Assembly (NCBI RefSeq): GCF_014230055.1
Contig: NZ_JACHVA010000082.1
Location: 1 to 64,000 of the forward strand
Source: Puniceicoccus vermicola
GTDB taxonomy: Bacteria > Verrucomicrobiota > Verrucomicrobiia > Opitutales > Puniceicoccaceae
DNA length: 64,000 bases
Direction of reading: 5' to 3'
This document shows, piece by piece, positions 40,351 to 51,658 of the stretch; the stretch's first letter is position 1; each line of letters begins with the position of its first letter. The position numbers were made by a program, and so were the translations under genes. The notes beneath the pieces were generated by a model. The model had not been told where the DNA came from. It did no database searches and saw only the letters and a program-made list of their open reading frames with translations.

Positions 40351-42021
40351 ATGATGGAAGTGCGCAATCTCACGGTGCGGGCTGGAGGACGCTCGGTCCT
40401 GCAGAATGTTTCGGCGCGTTTTCGCAGTGGATGCATGAATGCCGTGATCGGGCCTTCAGGATGCGGAAAGACAACCCTCGTCCGCGCCGCCGTAGGTTCG
40501 GGGGCGCTGCAGGCAGATGGGGAGTTCTGGCTCGAGGGAACCAAGTTGACGAGCCGCGGAGATCGGGTGGGGCGGGTCGGCTACGTTCCCCAGTTTTGCC
40601 TGGCTCATCCGGATTTGACCGTTGAGGAGTCGATCCTTTACAGCCTCAAGTTGCTCGACATGGGACCGGAAGAAATCTCCCGACGTGCGGACCAAATCCT
40701 CGCGGAGACGGGACTGTCGCGGTTGCGCACGCGGTTTGTGGGGAAGTTGAGCGGAGGCCAGTTGCGCCGGGTGGCCTTGGCCTTGGAACTGGTGGCGGAT
40801 CCCTCGCTTCTCTTCTGCGACGAGGTGACAGCTGGGCTCGATCCAGAGTCCGAGGATGGTATTCTCGATCTGATCCGCACGCTGGTCGAGCGGCAGGGTA
40901 AGACGGTGGTCAACGTCATTCACAACCTCCATCACCTCCACCGGTTCGACTGGATCGTTGTTTTGGATGCCGGGGAAAAAGTTTTTGAGGGCCATTTCCC
41001 AGCTTTCCAGAAATGGTTCGAACTTGAGGATCCGGTGAAGTTGTTTCGGCTTTTGGGCGATTTGTCGAATCCGCGGGATTGGGCTGCTCTTTGGCGGGAG
41101 AAGGGCGAAGAGCCCGCCAAATCCGTCGAAGCGGAGAGACCGCCTTCCAAGAGAAATACAATTCCGGCGAGTGATTTTTCCCAAGCCAAGACGCTTTTGC
41201 AGCGGCGGTTTCGGCTGTTTCTCCGCGACCGGGGTTATCTGGCCTTGACCGCGGCCATCACCATCGGATTCCCGCTGCTGGTGGTCATTTTCGCGCTCGA
41301 TGGGATCCCGCAGCTGACGCGGCTCTCGATGGATTCGGGGCTCGGGACTCTCGGTCGTCTGCAGGGAGAGATCGCTTTTGCCAAGGAGGCGGCAGATGTC
41401 GGCTCGCTGGTCAGTAGTCTTATTCTCTTTCAGGTGGTTCTCCTGACCCTGACCGGGAGCAACAACGGCGCCCGCGAAATCGCTCCGCAGGCCGGGCTGT
41501 TTTTCCAGGAATCTCTTCGCGGGTTGCGACCCGGTCCGTTCTGTTTCGAAAAGTTGGTCTTTACCGGGGGAATCGCCGTGGTTCAGGGCATCGTCATGAC
41601 GGTGGTGGTGAAGTCGGTCGTTCACTTTCCCGGCAGTTGGTGGATCCAGGGGATTACTCTGGTCTTGGTTTCGTTGGCTTTGTCGTGGTTGGCGCTTGGG
41701 TTTTCGGCTTGGTTAAAATCCGGTGAAAAGGCTTCGCTGCTCGCGGTCTATGTGGTCGGGTTTCAATTGCCGCTCTCAGGGATTGTTCTGACCCTGCCCG
41801 AGCCGTTGACCGATCTCCTCCGTTCAGTGATTACGACCTATTGGGGATGGGCCTCCTACTTGGCTTCCTTCCGCAATACGGGTCTCTACGATGCCGCGGT
41901 TTTTGTTAGCGGAGAAAAGGTCCCTCCTTATCTCCTGTGCCTACTCGTGCTGCTCATTCATGTATTTTCGGCAATGATTCTGGTTGCCTCGGGCGTCTTT
42001 CGGATGCATCGAACTCGTTAG
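40351..42021 (+). CDS. ABC transporter, ATPase fused to ABC-2-type membrane domain (ABCG-like)
   Basis: A 556-residue half-transporter with the ATPase first. Walker A is GPSGCGKTT near 33-41, followed by Q-loop VPQFCLAHPDLTVEE, signature KLSGGQLRR near 133, Walker B LLFCDEVTAGLDPE and H-loop NVIHNLHH. From about 280 come six membrane helices (YLALTAAITIGFPLLVVIFA, LVSSLILFQVVLLTL and so on). This order is that of the ABCG/White family. It probably works as a dimer that exports a lipid or hydrophobic compound. A second ATG one codon in is equally good. Confidence 0.9.
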   Translation: MMEVRNLTVRAGGRSVLQNVSARFRSGCMNAVIGPSGCGKTTLVRAAVGSGALQADGEFWLEGTKLTSRGDRVGRVGYVPQFCLAHPDLTVEESILYSLKLLDMGPEEISRRADQILAETGLSRLRTRFVGKLSGGQLRRVALALELVADPSLLFCDEVTAGLDPESEDGILDLIRTLVERQGKTVVNVIHNLHHLHRFDWIVVLDAGEKVFEGHFPAFQKWFELEDPVKLFRLLGDLSNPRDWAALWREKGEEPAKSVEAERPPSKRNTIPASDFSQAKTLLQRRFRLFLRDRGYLALTAAITIGFPLLVVIFALDGIPQLTRLSMDSGLGTLGRLQGEIAFAKEAADVGSLVSSLILFQVVLLTLTGSNNGAREIAPQAGLFFQESLRGLRPGPFCFEKLVFTGGIAVVQGIVMTVVVKSVVHFPGSWWIQGITLVLVSLALSWLALGFSAWLKSGEKASLLAVYVVGFQLPLSGIVLTLPEPLTDLLRSVITTYWGWASYLASFRNTGLYDAAVFVSGEKVPPYLLCLLVLLIHVFSAMILVASGVFRMHRTR

Positions 42022-42051
42022 CCCTCATGACTCCTCAATTCATCTGCTCCA

Positions 42052-42077
42052 GGGAGGGTTTTCTCTGGAACCCTCCC
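42052..42077. terminator. GC-rich hairpin after the ABC transporter gene
   Basis: GGGAGGGTT (42052-42060) pairs perfectly with AACCCTCCC (42069-42077) around an 8-base loop, 31 bases after the stop. No T tract follows, so termination would be weak or depend on Rho. Confidence 0.4.
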
Positions 42078-42106
42078 GCGGACTGTGACAACTTCTTCAA
42101 ATTCTC

Positions 42107-42481
42107 ATGAAGAACACCTCGGTTCGCTTTCTCCTCTTGTTTCTCCTGCTCGTAATTATTGGCCTGGCGGGATTTCAGTGGTACCGGGTTTCTGAGGTGA
42201 GTGGATATCCAGAACCGCTTCCAGTGAGCGCATTTATGGAAAGGCCACTTCAGTTTTCCGGAAACCAGTATCACCTCGATGCGTCGGTGGAGAACGTCCT
42301 CGCCTCCGAGGAGCAGGTCGGCAGGATCGTCTTGGTATCCGCCGATTTAGACGGCTCCTCACTCCCCATTTTTCTCCCCTCGGATCTCCCCGGAAATGTC
42401 GAGTTTCAGCAAAAGTATCGTTTCAAGTTGTCCGTCGAGAATGGCGGGCTTCTTTACGTCCATGCTATGACTAAGAACTGA
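42107..42481 (+). CDS. Membrane-anchored hypothetical protein
   Basis: A 124-residue protein with an N-terminal anchor (RFLLLFLLLVIIGLAGFQWY) and a beta-rich periplasmic part (QFSGNQYHLDASVENVLASE, VGRIVLVSADLDGSSLPIF) with an OB-like strand pattern. Its stop overlaps the next ATG by one base (TGATG), so the two are probably partners. Confidence 0.6.
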   Translation: MKNTSVRFLLLFLLLVIIGLAGFQWYRVSEVSGYPEPLPVSAFMERPLQFSGNQYHLDASVENVLASEEQVGRIVLVSADLDGSSLPIFLPSDLPGNVEFQQKYRFKLSVENGGLLYVHAMTKN

Positions 42482-44406
42482 TGGACGCAGGCAAAATTAG
42501 AAGAATGTGTGGGCCGCGGTTACTCTGCTTCCTCGGAGGATTTTTGCTCCTGACGGGGGCGTCCGCTCAGCTCCCAGGAGCCCCTACCATGGGAGCTGGG
42601 TCTTACGAGAGTGACACCTTGCAAGCGCTGGTCGACCGAGTCTTTGATGTCGAATCCGATTCGTTGGACCCGGAAGAGGGAGTTCTGAATTGGAAGGGCC
42701 GCTCTTTTCAGCTGGGGCAGGGGAGGATGATGCGCGCTCGGTTTGTCCGGTACCTCAATACGCCGGTCAATTCGATGGACTCCCGTCTTTATCTCTCTCT
42801 CTTGGATCAGATTCAGGGGCGCCTCTCGACCCTGAGTCAGGCGAGTGACCAGACGAATGAGGAGGATCCGTGGAAACCGGTGATTTCTGCGTGGAAGCTT
42901 CTCTTTCAGGCGACCGAGTTCGATGTCGATGGAGGAAACTCCGGGGTCATCGCCAATCTGGTTTACGACAATTGGCGGGATCGTGAACTGTTCTTGAACC
43001 GTCAGTTCCGTGAGGATATTGAGGCGGCTGAGCGGGACCGTTTGGAAGATTCAGTTCTCATCGAAACTCGCAAAGAAGAAACAAGGCGTGTTCAAAAGGC
43101 TGAAGAATTAAGCCGCTTGCGTCAGGACGGCATTGACGCGCCAACCCTCGATGGGGGAGGGCTGACGCCGCTTGCACAAGCCATGAAACGCCTCGCTGAG
43201 CAGGAAGCCCAGCTCGCGGCCCAAGGACTTAAAATCGAAGAAATTGGCTTGAAGGCTCGCCTGAAAATGCAGAGCCAGATCATTTCCTTCCTCTCCCAGA
43301 GACGTTTTAAGCACGCGCTCATCCTCTGCTCGTTCTATCGCACCCTTTTTAAGAGCAGTGCACAGGACCTGGAGGTGGGCGGTGAACAGCTGATCTCCTA
43401 CATGCCTGAGCTCGAGATGATCCCGACCGTCGATTCACTCGAGTTCATCGCCCTCCAAGCGATTGATGATGTCCGGACGGGGATGGACTCCGTCAACAAC
43501 GCCTATGACCAAGGGCAATTGATCTCGGCCCTCGAACGCTTGCAGGAAACCTTTTTTCTCGGTGAGTATTCACTCGAGGTCGTGCTTTTCCCCGAGGAGA
43601 AAAAACGTGTCCTCCGCGAGCTTTACTTCGATCTCGACGAGGCTCAGCGCTTGGTGGAACTCAAGGATTTTGGCGCCCTCGAAGAGTTGATTTTTTCAAT
43701 CTCCCGGATGGCCGACGACTTCCCGGATCGTGAAGCGTTGTCCGCCGTGCGGGTGGCCAAGCAGGCCAGCCGAATGAAACTCCTGGGGGCTCGGGGAGCG
43801 CTTCTGCGAGGAGAGGTGGAGGAGGCCCAGACGATGCTGGACGAATCCTTCCAAATTTGGCCCCTGAACCCGGAAATCGAGAATTTCATGACCGAAACGG
43901 TGTCCAGTGCCGATCATGTGACAGATTTTGATGTCGACTACGAATCGGGGGACTACCGCCGGATTTTCGATCAACGCGAAGCCTACATCGCGGCTCTCAG
44001 CGGCGATGAAGTACGCGCAGAGCGTCTACGCGAATCGATCGAGATCGTCCAGACCATTGACTTCGGTATTCATGCTGCCGAAGAGCGTTTGGATCGCGGA
44101 GAACCCTACGCAGCTTGGGAAGTCCTGAAGGAAATCGAAGAGGTGGCTGGAGACGACCGCCGCTACCATCGCACTCTCTCTTCGATTGTCCCGGGGATCG
44201 CCCGTTTTGTGGCCGCTGTCGACGAGGCCGAGTCGCTCGAAGAGCAAGGCAATTACGCTGCGGCCCTGACCAAATTTGCGGCCGCACAGAAGTTCTTCCC
44301 CGCCAGCCAGGTCGTCGCGCGTGGCATTGAACGCCTTGCCGGTCAGATGCTCGACCAAGCCCGCGAGATTCAGGAAAACCAAGAAGCCGCCCCTCCAGTT
44401 CCCTGA
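42481..44406 (+). CDS. Secreted large helical/TPR-like protein
   Basis: A 641-residue protein with a signal peptide (LLCFLGGFLLLTGASAQ). It contains a charged coiled coil at about 170-275 (DIEAAERDRLEDSVLIETRK, EEQEAQL-like repeats) and then helix pairs that resemble tetratricopeptide repeats at about 280-630. The tail is short and acidic. It could be a periplasmic scaffold. It is linked to the small anchored protein upstream by a TGATG overlap. No named family was recognised. Confidence 0.65.
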   Translation: MDAGKIRRMCGPRLLCFLGGFLLLTGASAQLPGAPTMGAGSYESDTLQALVDRVFDVESDSLDPEEGVLNWKGRSFQLGQGRMMRARFVRYLNTPVNSMDSRLYLSLLDQIQGRLSTLSQASDQTNEEDPWKPVISAWKLLFQATEFDVDGGNSGVIANLVYDNWRDRELFLNRQFREDIEAAERDRLEDSVLIETRKEETRRVQKAEELSRLRQDGIDAPTLDGGGLTPLAQAMKRLAEQEAQLAAQGLKIEEIGLKARLKMQSQIISFLSQRRFKHALILCSFYRTLFKSSAQDLEVGGEQLISYMPELEMIPTVDSLEFIALQAIDDVRTGMDSVNNAYDQGQLISALERLQETFFLGEYSLEVVLFPEEKKRVLRELYFDLDEAQRLVELKDFGALEELIFSISRMADDFPDREALSAVRVAKQASRMKLLGARGALLRGEVEEAQTMLDESFQIWPLNPEIENFMTETVSSADHVTDFDVDYESGDYRRIFDQREAYIAALSGDEVRAERLRESIEIVQTIDFGIHAAEERLDRGEPYAAWEVLKEIEEVAGDDRRYHRTLSSIVPGIARFVAAVDEAESLEEQGNYAAALTKFAAAQKFFPASQVVARGIERLAGQMLDQAREIQENQEAAPPVP

Positions 44407-44690
44407 GTCTACCGCTTCACTTTTTTCGTAGAATCAAGCGGCCAGACGAATGACAGGGAGGCCAATCAACCGGCCGCACCGCTTCGCAAATCCCGGAGTT
44501 GCTGCAACCGTTTCGGGTCCAGATCTTTCGTCCTGAGGAGTGCACAGAGCCGAAGAGCTCTGAGCCACTGAAATCGGGCTGGCCCTTTCAATCGGCTAAC
44601 GGGCAACCTTCATGCCGCAGGCCATTCTCCGCGCCCAGTGTCGCGTTGGACCCCAAGGGCAATTTACGAGCAGCTCACAAGGGGGCTGGT
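44407..44690. other. Intergenic region without recognised gene
   Basis: Convergent gap between the secreted helical protein and htpG. ORFs here are short, in unrelated frames and low in likeness to proteins. The only clear element of the whole gap is the htpG terminator to the right. Confidence 0.4.
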
Positions 44691-44728
44691 CCACAAACAA
44701 AACGGGAGGACATTGCTGCCCTCCCGTT
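44691..44728 (-). terminator. Intrinsic terminator of htpG
   Basis: On the minus strand AACGGGAGG (44728-44720) pairs with CCTCCCGTT (44709-44701) and is followed by TTGTTTGTGG. A perfect 9-bp stem with a T-rich tail, 47 bases after the htpG stop, is a good Rho-independent terminator. Confidence 0.7.
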
Positions 44729-44774
44729 GCGAGCCAGGGAATGTCCTGGCGTTTGAATTTCTTTCTCTGGAATC

Positions 44775-46631
<1,857 letters not shown>

Positions 46632-46782
46632 GGGTGTTTGGTTCTTCTGTAAAATAATTCTCTCGAAATGATCGAAAACCTTCTGGGACAAACCAAAATG
46701 GGCCGGCATTCAATCCGAAAAATCCATTTTGTGCCCGCAAAGGCGTTAGACGACGGCGCGATTCGCGGTCATCGGCCGGGAT

Positions 46783-47478
46783 TCAGTATCCGCCGGACGA
46801 ACCCTCTGTCGAAGACTCGCTCAAGACCGCTTTGGCCGAGGAGAGTCCGATTCGTGAGGCTCCGGCAGTCAGAAAGGCCTCGACCTGCTCTCGGGTGCGA
46901 ATCCCGCCGCTGGCCTTGATTTTCAGGTGGGAGGAGGTTTTTGCCTTCGCCCACAACTCGATGTCGGCCAGTTGGGCTCCGGCGCTGCCGAATCCTGTGG
47001 AGGTTTTGATGAAGTTGGCCCCGGCTTTCTCGCAAATGTCGAGCATCGTCAGCTTTTGCGCTTCGTCGAGATAGCAGGTTTCGACAATGAACTTTGAAAC
47101 AAGACCGACCTTCCGGCAGGCCTCCGCCAGCTGGGACGCTTCCTTGCGGAGGGCTTCGGTCTGTCCTTCGATCAAAGCCGGATAATTGAGGACGATGTCG
47201 ACTTCTGAGGCGCCCATCGCCGAGACCTCGTCGATTTCGACGATCTTCGAGCGTGTCGAGTAGCGGCCACTCGGAAAGCCGATCACGGCGGCTATCCCAA
47301 CGTCTCCGGATCCGAGGATCTTTCGGCAGAGTGGGACGTTGGTTGGATAAACGCAAACGGTCGCAACACTGTGGCCCAAAGCATCGTGGCAGAGGGCTTC
47401 GATGTCGGCCGCAGAGGCGTCGAGTTTTAGGTTCGTCGCGTCGAGCGCGCCGGCGATTTCGGAAAGAGAAAATGGCAT
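46783..47478 (-). CDS. deoC: Deoxyribose-phosphate aldolase
   Basis: A 231-residue TIM-barrel enzyme that cleaves 2-deoxyribose-5-phosphate to glyceraldehyde-3-phosphate and acetaldehyde. ATG 47478 (MPFSLSEIAGALDATNLKLD) is chosen; the longer frame to 47667 is within rbsK. Motifs are VCVYP, AAVIGFPSG, EVDIVLN, the Schiff-base region KFIVETCYL, FIKTSTGF with the catalytic Lys, and KASGGIRT. It starts 43 bases after the ribokinase gene on the same strand, so both belong to a sugar/nucleoside salvage operon. Confidence 0.94.
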   Translation of the reverse strand: MPFSLSEIAGALDATNLKLDASAADIEALCHDALGHSVATVCVYPTNVPLCRKILGSGDVGIAAVIGFPSGRYSTRSKIVEIDEVSAMGASEVDIVLNYPALIEGQTEALRKEASQLAEACRKVGLVSKFIVETCYLDEAQKLTMLDICEKAGANFIKTSTGFGSAGAQLADIELWAKAKTSSHLKIKASGGIRTREQVEAFLTAGASRIGLSSAKAVLSESSTEGSSGGY

Positions 47479-47521
47479 GGGTGAGGGTCCATGAAAGGGG
47501 AATGGCCGGAGAGTTTCCAGC

Positions 47522-48451
47522 TTAGGATTCAATTTCCTCCAATCTCGCCATTGCGGGAGCCGTTCCCTGACGAGTGACTGAGAGGGCTGCGGCCCGGTTG
47601 GCAAAGCGGGCTGCAGCGGGCAGGTCGCCGGGAAAGCGCTGCATCCCGGCGGCAAAAGCTCCGACAAATGCGTCGCCCGCGCCGGTGGTGTCGACGACTT
47701 TTACGCCCTCGACGGCGGGGATGCGTTTATTGTGGGTTTCACTCCAGAGGTGGACGCCGTGTCGCCCGAGAGTGACGAGAACCGTGGGAGGGCCGAGCTT
47801 GCGGCAGAGGTTTCCAAGTTCGTCTGGAGAGAGGTGGGGCAGTTCTTCTTCGGTGGGAGCGGAACTTTCCAAGCGTTCCAGCAAGCCGATGAACTCGGTT
47901 TCATTGGGAATGAGGATGTCGGTCGATTGGAGGAGGTCCAAGGGAAGCTCTTCGCGGAGGGGTGCCGGGTTGAGAATGCGGGTGACCGAGTTTCGGCCCG
48001 CTCGCTCCAGGACAGATTTGACGGCTACGAGGTTGCATTCAAGTTGGCAGACGAGGATTTCACTCTCCGCCAGGAATTCATCCGGGATGTCGTGAGGAGA
48101 GAGAAAATCGTTCGCGCCCAGGGCTACCACGATCTCGTTCTGGCCGGAGTTGTCGAAGAGGATTCCCGCGGTACCCGTTGAAGCGTCGCGATATTCAGCG
48201 AGAGCGGCATGAATCCCTTCCTCTTGATAAAATTCACGAACTGATTGGGCGAATGCATCTGCTCCAACCGCCCCGACAAACGTGACGTCGGCACCCGCCC
48301 GGCGAGCGGCTACCGCTTGATTGCTGCCTTTCCCACCCGGTCCCGTAAAGAACTGTCCGACGACGGTTTCGCCCGGTGAGGGGAAGCGCTGGGTGGAGAA
48401 AGTGAGGTCTTGGACAAAGCTGCCGACAACTAGAATAGGAGAGGGGTTCAT
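47522..48451 (-). CDS. rbsK: Ribokinase-family sugar kinase
   Basis: A 309-residue PfkB kinase. ATG 48451 (MNPSPILVVGSFVQDLTF) is the family start; the frame upstream to 48682 runs over the ribE promoter region. Signatures are GGKGSNQAVAARRAGADVTF near 41 and the catalytic DTTGAGDAFVGAFAAGM near 250 with its Asp base. It phosphorylates ribose or deoxyribose, matching the deoC gene behind it. It is divergent from ribE. Confidence 0.9.
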   Translation of the reverse strand: MNPSPILVVGSFVQDLTFSTQRFPSPGETVVGQFFTGPGGKGSNQAVAARRAGADVTFVGAVGADAFAQSVREFYQEEGIHAALAEYRDASTGTAGILFDNSGQNEIVVALGANDFLSPHDIPDEFLAESEILVCQLECNLVAVKSVLERAGRNSVTRILNPAPLREELPLDLLQSTDILIPNETEFIGLLERLESSAPTEEELPHLSPDELGNLCRKLGPPTVLVTLGRHGVHLWSETHNKRIPAVEGVKVVDTTGAGDAFVGAFAAGMQRFPGDLPAAARFANRAAALSVTRQGTAPAMARLEEIES

Positions 48452-48551
48452 ACGGAAAATGGTAGCTCTGAGATAGGCGGAGAGACAAGTGAGGAAGTTG
48501 TTTTCAAAAAACGACTGGTCAGGGGACGGGCGTCGGATGTAGCATTCGAAA

Positions 48552-49166
48552 ATGTTTACTGGACTGGTTGAAGCTGCAGGAAAAGTGCTACGTTTCGAGG
48601 AGGATTCTTCGGGATTCCAGTTGGATGTGGAAATGCCCGAGGCAATTTCCGGATACGCTCTGGGAGATTCCATTGCCGTCAACGGTTGTTGCCTGACGGT
48701 GGCGAGGCAGGGGGAGGGCTATGCATCCTTCGACCTCCTGGCCGAGACGGTCCGCCGCACCTCCTTTGCTGGACTGACCGCCGGGCGTTGGGTCAATCTG
48801 GAGCGAAGCCTTCTCCCCACCACTCGGATGGGCGGACATTTCGTCAGCGGCCATATCGACGAGAGCGGCGTGATTGAAGTTTTCGAGCCCCGTGGTGCCG
48901 ATTACTACCTGCAGGTCTCTTGTAGCCAAGAAGGGATGGCCTACATGGTCGAGAAGGGTTCGATTGCGGTCGATGGGATTTCCCTGACCGTTGCGGAGGT
49001 TCACGAAAGCGGCTTCGCCGTTTGGTTGATCCCGCACACCCTTGCCGAAACCAACCTGAAGGATCGTTCCGCAGGAGAACGAGTGAACCTCGAATTTGAC
49101 CTCTTGGCCAAGCACGTAGAGCGTATGCTCTCCGCAAGAATGCCGATCGCCGCAGCCGGGAGCTGA
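48552..49166 (+). CDS. ribE: Riboflavin synthase, alpha chain
   Basis: A 204-residue enzyme that forms riboflavin from two lumazine molecules. It begins MFTGLVEAAGKV, the family hallmark, and has the duplicated lumazine-binding beta-barrels: SIAVNGCCLTV and MGGHFVSGHID in the first half, SIAVDGISLTVAEV and IPHTLAETNLKDR in the second. The length is normal. No FMN riboswitch is visible in the 100 bases upstream. The UDG gene follows after 7 bases. Confidence 0.95.
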   Translation: MFTGLVEAAGKVLRFEEDSSGFQLDVEMPEAISGYALGDSIAVNGCCLTVARQGEGYASFDLLAETVRRTSFAGLTAGRWVNLERSLLPTTRMGGHFVSGHIDESGVIEVFEPRGADYYLQVSCSQEGMAYMVEKGSIAVDGISLTVAEVHESGFAVWLIPHTLAETNLKDRSAGERVNLEFDLLAKHVERMLSARMPIAAAGS

Positions 49167-49173
49167 TTCTCCA

Positions 49174-50088
49174 ATGCGGGAAGATCTACTCAGATTGATC
49201 GGAGAGGAACTCCGACTCCTCCGCGCCGAAGGGCTGGAGTCCATCAGCCTCACGGACGAAACCTTGCGTATACTCGAACGCCAGCCTCAGCCCAGGCGCA
49301 CCCAGCCGGCTGCCGCCGAGCCGTCCAACCAACCGCAGGAAAAAATCGAGGTTCCCCAGATCAAACCGGAAGCCCCGCGGCCGTCTCCAGCCGCCAAAAA
49401 GTCGAAGGTAGATTCATCCCTAGCCAATCCCCCGAAAATCGAACTTCCCGAAGGATCGAAAGAGGAAAAATGGAAATGGCTCCGGGATCGCGTGCTCAAT
49501 TGCGAGGTTTGCCAAAAGCATCTAAACCCCGAGAAACAAATCGTTTTCGGAGTAGGGAACCTGGACGCCGACATCTTCTTCTGCGGAGAAGCCCCGGGAG
49601 CGGACGAGGAAACCAAAGGCGAACCCTTCGTCGGCAAAGCCGGAGAACTCCTGACCGGTATGATCAAAGCCATGGGGCTGAAAAGGGAAGAAGTCTACAT
49701 CGGCAACATCATGAACTGGCGCCCCCAGACGGGAAATTCCTTCGGAAACCGCCCCCCCACCGATGACGAGATGGCCTTCTGCCTCCCATACCTGAAAGCC
49801 CAGATTGAAGTCATCCAACCCAAAGTCATTGTAGCCATGGGCGGCACCGCCGCAAAAGGCCTCTTGGGGACCGAAACCAAAGGCCAAATGGGACGATTGA
49901 GAGGGAAGTGGTACGAATTCTCAAAGACCCCCATGATGATCACCTATCATCCCTCCTACCTGCTCCATCAAGAATCGGTAGCCAGCAAACGCAAAGTATG
50001 GGAAGACCTACTTGCCGTGATGGAGCACTTGGAAATGGAAATCTCTGAGAAACAACGGAACTTCTTCCTAGCGGCTTTGCGGAAGTAA
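49174..50088 (+). CDS. Uracil-DNA glycosylase, family 4-like
   Basis: A 304-residue protein. The first 100 residues are a helical, Pro-rich extension. The UDG domain then shows NCEVCQKHLNPEKQIVFG with the first Cys pair, FFCGEAPGADEETKGEPFVG with the GEAPG water-activating motif, NIMNWRPQTGN, FCLPYL and the MITYHPSYLL motif. It removes uracil from DNA; Fe-S binding is expected for the family. The Pro-rich extension may bind a partner such as the sliding clamp. It is co-directional with ribE. Confidence 0.9.
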   Translation: MREDLLRLIGEELRLLRAEGLESISLTDETLRILERQPQPRRTQPAAAEPSNQPQEKIEVPQIKPEAPRPSPAAKKSKVDSSLANPPKIELPEGSKEEKWKWLRDRVLNCEVCQKHLNPEKQIVFGVGNLDADIFFCGEAPGADEETKGEPFVGKAGELLTGMIKAMGLKREEVYIGNIMNWRPQTGNSFGNRPPTDDEMAFCLPYLKAQIEVIQPKVIVAMGGTAAKGLLGTETKGQMGRLRGKWYEFSKTPMMITYHPSYLLHQESVASKRKVWEDLLAVMEHLEMEISEKQRNFFLAALRK

Positions 50089-50116
50089 GGAGTAAAGTTA
50101 TTTTGCGCTTAATAAT

Positions 50117-50145
50117 AAACCAGGTTAATAGTATTGACCTGGATG
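50117..50145. repeat. Inverted repeat upstream of the RAYT gene
   Basis: CCAGGT (about 50121-50126) and ACCTGG (about 50138-50143) flank an AT-rich loop, 25 bases before the transposase ATG. It may be a terminal hairpin recognised by the Y1 transposase or an operator for its gene. Confidence 0.35.
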
Positions 50146-50167
50146 AGAGATATGCTATTTTTGTTTC

Positions 50168-51118
50168 ATGAGGAGACGAAAAATTGAGGGAGAAACAGCC
50201 TATTACCATCTGATGAGCCGAACGGTGAATGGGGAAGCCTTGTTTGGGGATCGGGAAAGGGAAGTTTTGCGTAAGATGATCTGGCAGGTCGCCGAGTTTT
50301 CGGGGGTGCGGGTGATTACGTACGCCGTGATGAAGAATCATTTTCACCTCTTCGTCGAAGTGCCCGGAGAGCATGAGGTTTCGGATTCGGAGATCGTCCG
50401 GAGGTATCGGATGCTCTATCCAAAGCCGACGCCGTGGCAGCCGATGCCAGCCAGCGTCTTGGAGAAGCATTTGGCTGAGGGGACGGATGAAGGGGATCTT
50501 TTGCGGAAGGCGTTGGTCCGGCGGATGCATGATGTTTCTTGGTTGATGAAGACTTTGAAACAGCGGTTCTCTCTCTGGTTTAATCGGTCCCGTGACCGCT
50601 TTGGTCCGCTTTGGTCGGATCGGTTCAAGAGTGTTCTGGTTGAAGGCGATCGCTGGGCGTTGCGGACGGTAGCGGCTTATATTGACTTGAATGCTGTGCG
50701 TGCGGGTTTGGTCGAAGATCCTAAGGATTATCGATTTTGTGGATATGGGGAGGCCATGGGAGGCGGACGTCTTGCTCGCGAGGGTCTGGCTGTGGTGGAT
50801 CGCGATATGGCCGGGTATCGGCAGACGCTCTTTGGCTCTGGATCGCAGGTAAAAGACGGAAAGACCGCGATCAGTCGTGAGGAGGCGGTGCGGGTTCTTC
50901 GGGAGGAGAAAGGGAAACTGCCGCTTTCGGTCGTCCTTCGGTGTCGGGTTCGGTATTTTACCGATGGGATGATTCTCGGGTCTGCGGAATATATTGAGGA
51001 GCAGGCGAAATTGGAGCCTGGAGGGAGGAAGAAAACCCGAAAACCTCGTCCAATGCAGGGAGCGGATTGGGGTGGTCTTTCCGTGGCAACTGGATTGAGG
51101 AAAGACCTGTTTCGATAA
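50168..51118 (+). CDS. REP-associated tyrosine transposase (Y1_Tnp, IS200-like)
   Basis: A 316-residue single-strand DNA transposase or nickase. The HUH motif is in MKNHFHLFVEVP (His-x-His at about 57-59). The catalytic Tyr lies in AAYIDLNAVRAGLVEDPKDY near 177. FGPLWSDRFKSVLV is also typical. Relatives of this type (RAYTs) act on REP palindromes instead of moving as an IS. No IS end is seen around it. Palindromic repeats at 58857, 59090, 59323 and 60893 may be its targets. Confidence 0.87.
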   Translation: MRRRKIEGETAYYHLMSRTVNGEALFGDREREVLRKMIWQVAEFSGVRVITYAVMKNHFHLFVEVPGEHEVSDSEIVRRYRMLYPKPTPWQPMPASVLEKHLAEGTDEGDLLRKALVRRMHDVSWLMKTLKQRFSLWFNRSRDRFGPLWSDRFKSVLVEGDRWALRTVAAYIDLNAVRAGLVEDPKDYRFCGYGEAMGGGRLAREGLAVVDRDMAGYRQTLFGSGSQVKDGKTAISREEAVRVLREEKGKLPLSVVLRCRVRYFTDGMILGSAEYIEEQAKLEPGGRKKTRKPRPMQGADWGGLSVATGLRKDLFR

Positions 51119-51121
51119 TTC

Positions 51122-51634
51122 TTACGCCTTGGCCTGTCTTGCCCGGAAAATATGGTCGCAGGCTTCCCGAACGGCACCGCCTCCACCCGGGAAACGTGAC
51201 ACCCATTTGGTCGCTTCTCGAATCTCTTCGGCTCCGTTGAGTGGGGTTAAGGGGAAGGCAACCTTCTGCAGAAGAGGGAGATCCGGCACATCGTCGCCCA
51301 TAAATGCAGCATCGCTCCAATCGAGTTTCAGTTGATCCAAGATCTTCTTTGCACAAGCGACTTTATCCTTCGCCCCGAGATAAATGTGGGGGATGCCCAA
51401 TTTCTCACAGCGGGTTTGAACGGGGGTCGATGGGGATCGACTGATGACCCCGATCGGGAAGCCATCCTTGAGCAAACGGGCGATTCCGAAACCGTCCTTG
51501 ATATCAAATCGACGAATTTCTGGACCTCCCGTTTCCGGTAGATAGACTCCGCCATCGGTCAGCACTCCATCACTGTCCAAAAGTAATACCTTGATTCGCC
51601 CCCAATCCATCGTTTCACCTTCATTCGGCTTCAT
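51122..51634 (-). CDS. KdsC-like HAD phosphatase
   Basis: A 170-residue HAD protein. Start ATG 51634 (MKPNEGETMDWGRIKVLLLD) is chosen since the frame upstream runs over rlmN; ATG 51610 is also possible. The motifs are LLLDSDGVLTDGGVYL (nucleophile and acid Asp), IGVISRS (motif II), KDKVACAKK (Lys) and FMGDDVPDLPLL (motif IV). This matches 3-deoxy-D-manno-octulosonate-8-phosphate phosphatase in lipopolysaccharide synthesis. The family is also used for other sugar acids, so the substrate is probable only. Confidence 0.82.
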   Translation of the reverse strand: MKPNEGETMDWGRIKVLLLDSDGVLTDGGVYLPETGGPEIRRFDIKDGFGIARLLKDGFPIGVISRSPSTPVQTRCEKLGIPHIYLGAKDKVACAKKILDQLKLDWSDAAFMGDDVPDLPLLQKVAFPLTPLNGAEEIREATKWVSRFPGGGGAVREACDHIFRARQAKA

Positions 51635-51658
51635 GCCAGTAACCCAAAGGGACTTATC

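Noticed and set aside
48452-48551. Possible FMN riboswitch before the riboflavin synthase gene
   Set aside because: The gap is only 100 bases shared with divergent rbsK and lacks the conserved RFN stems.
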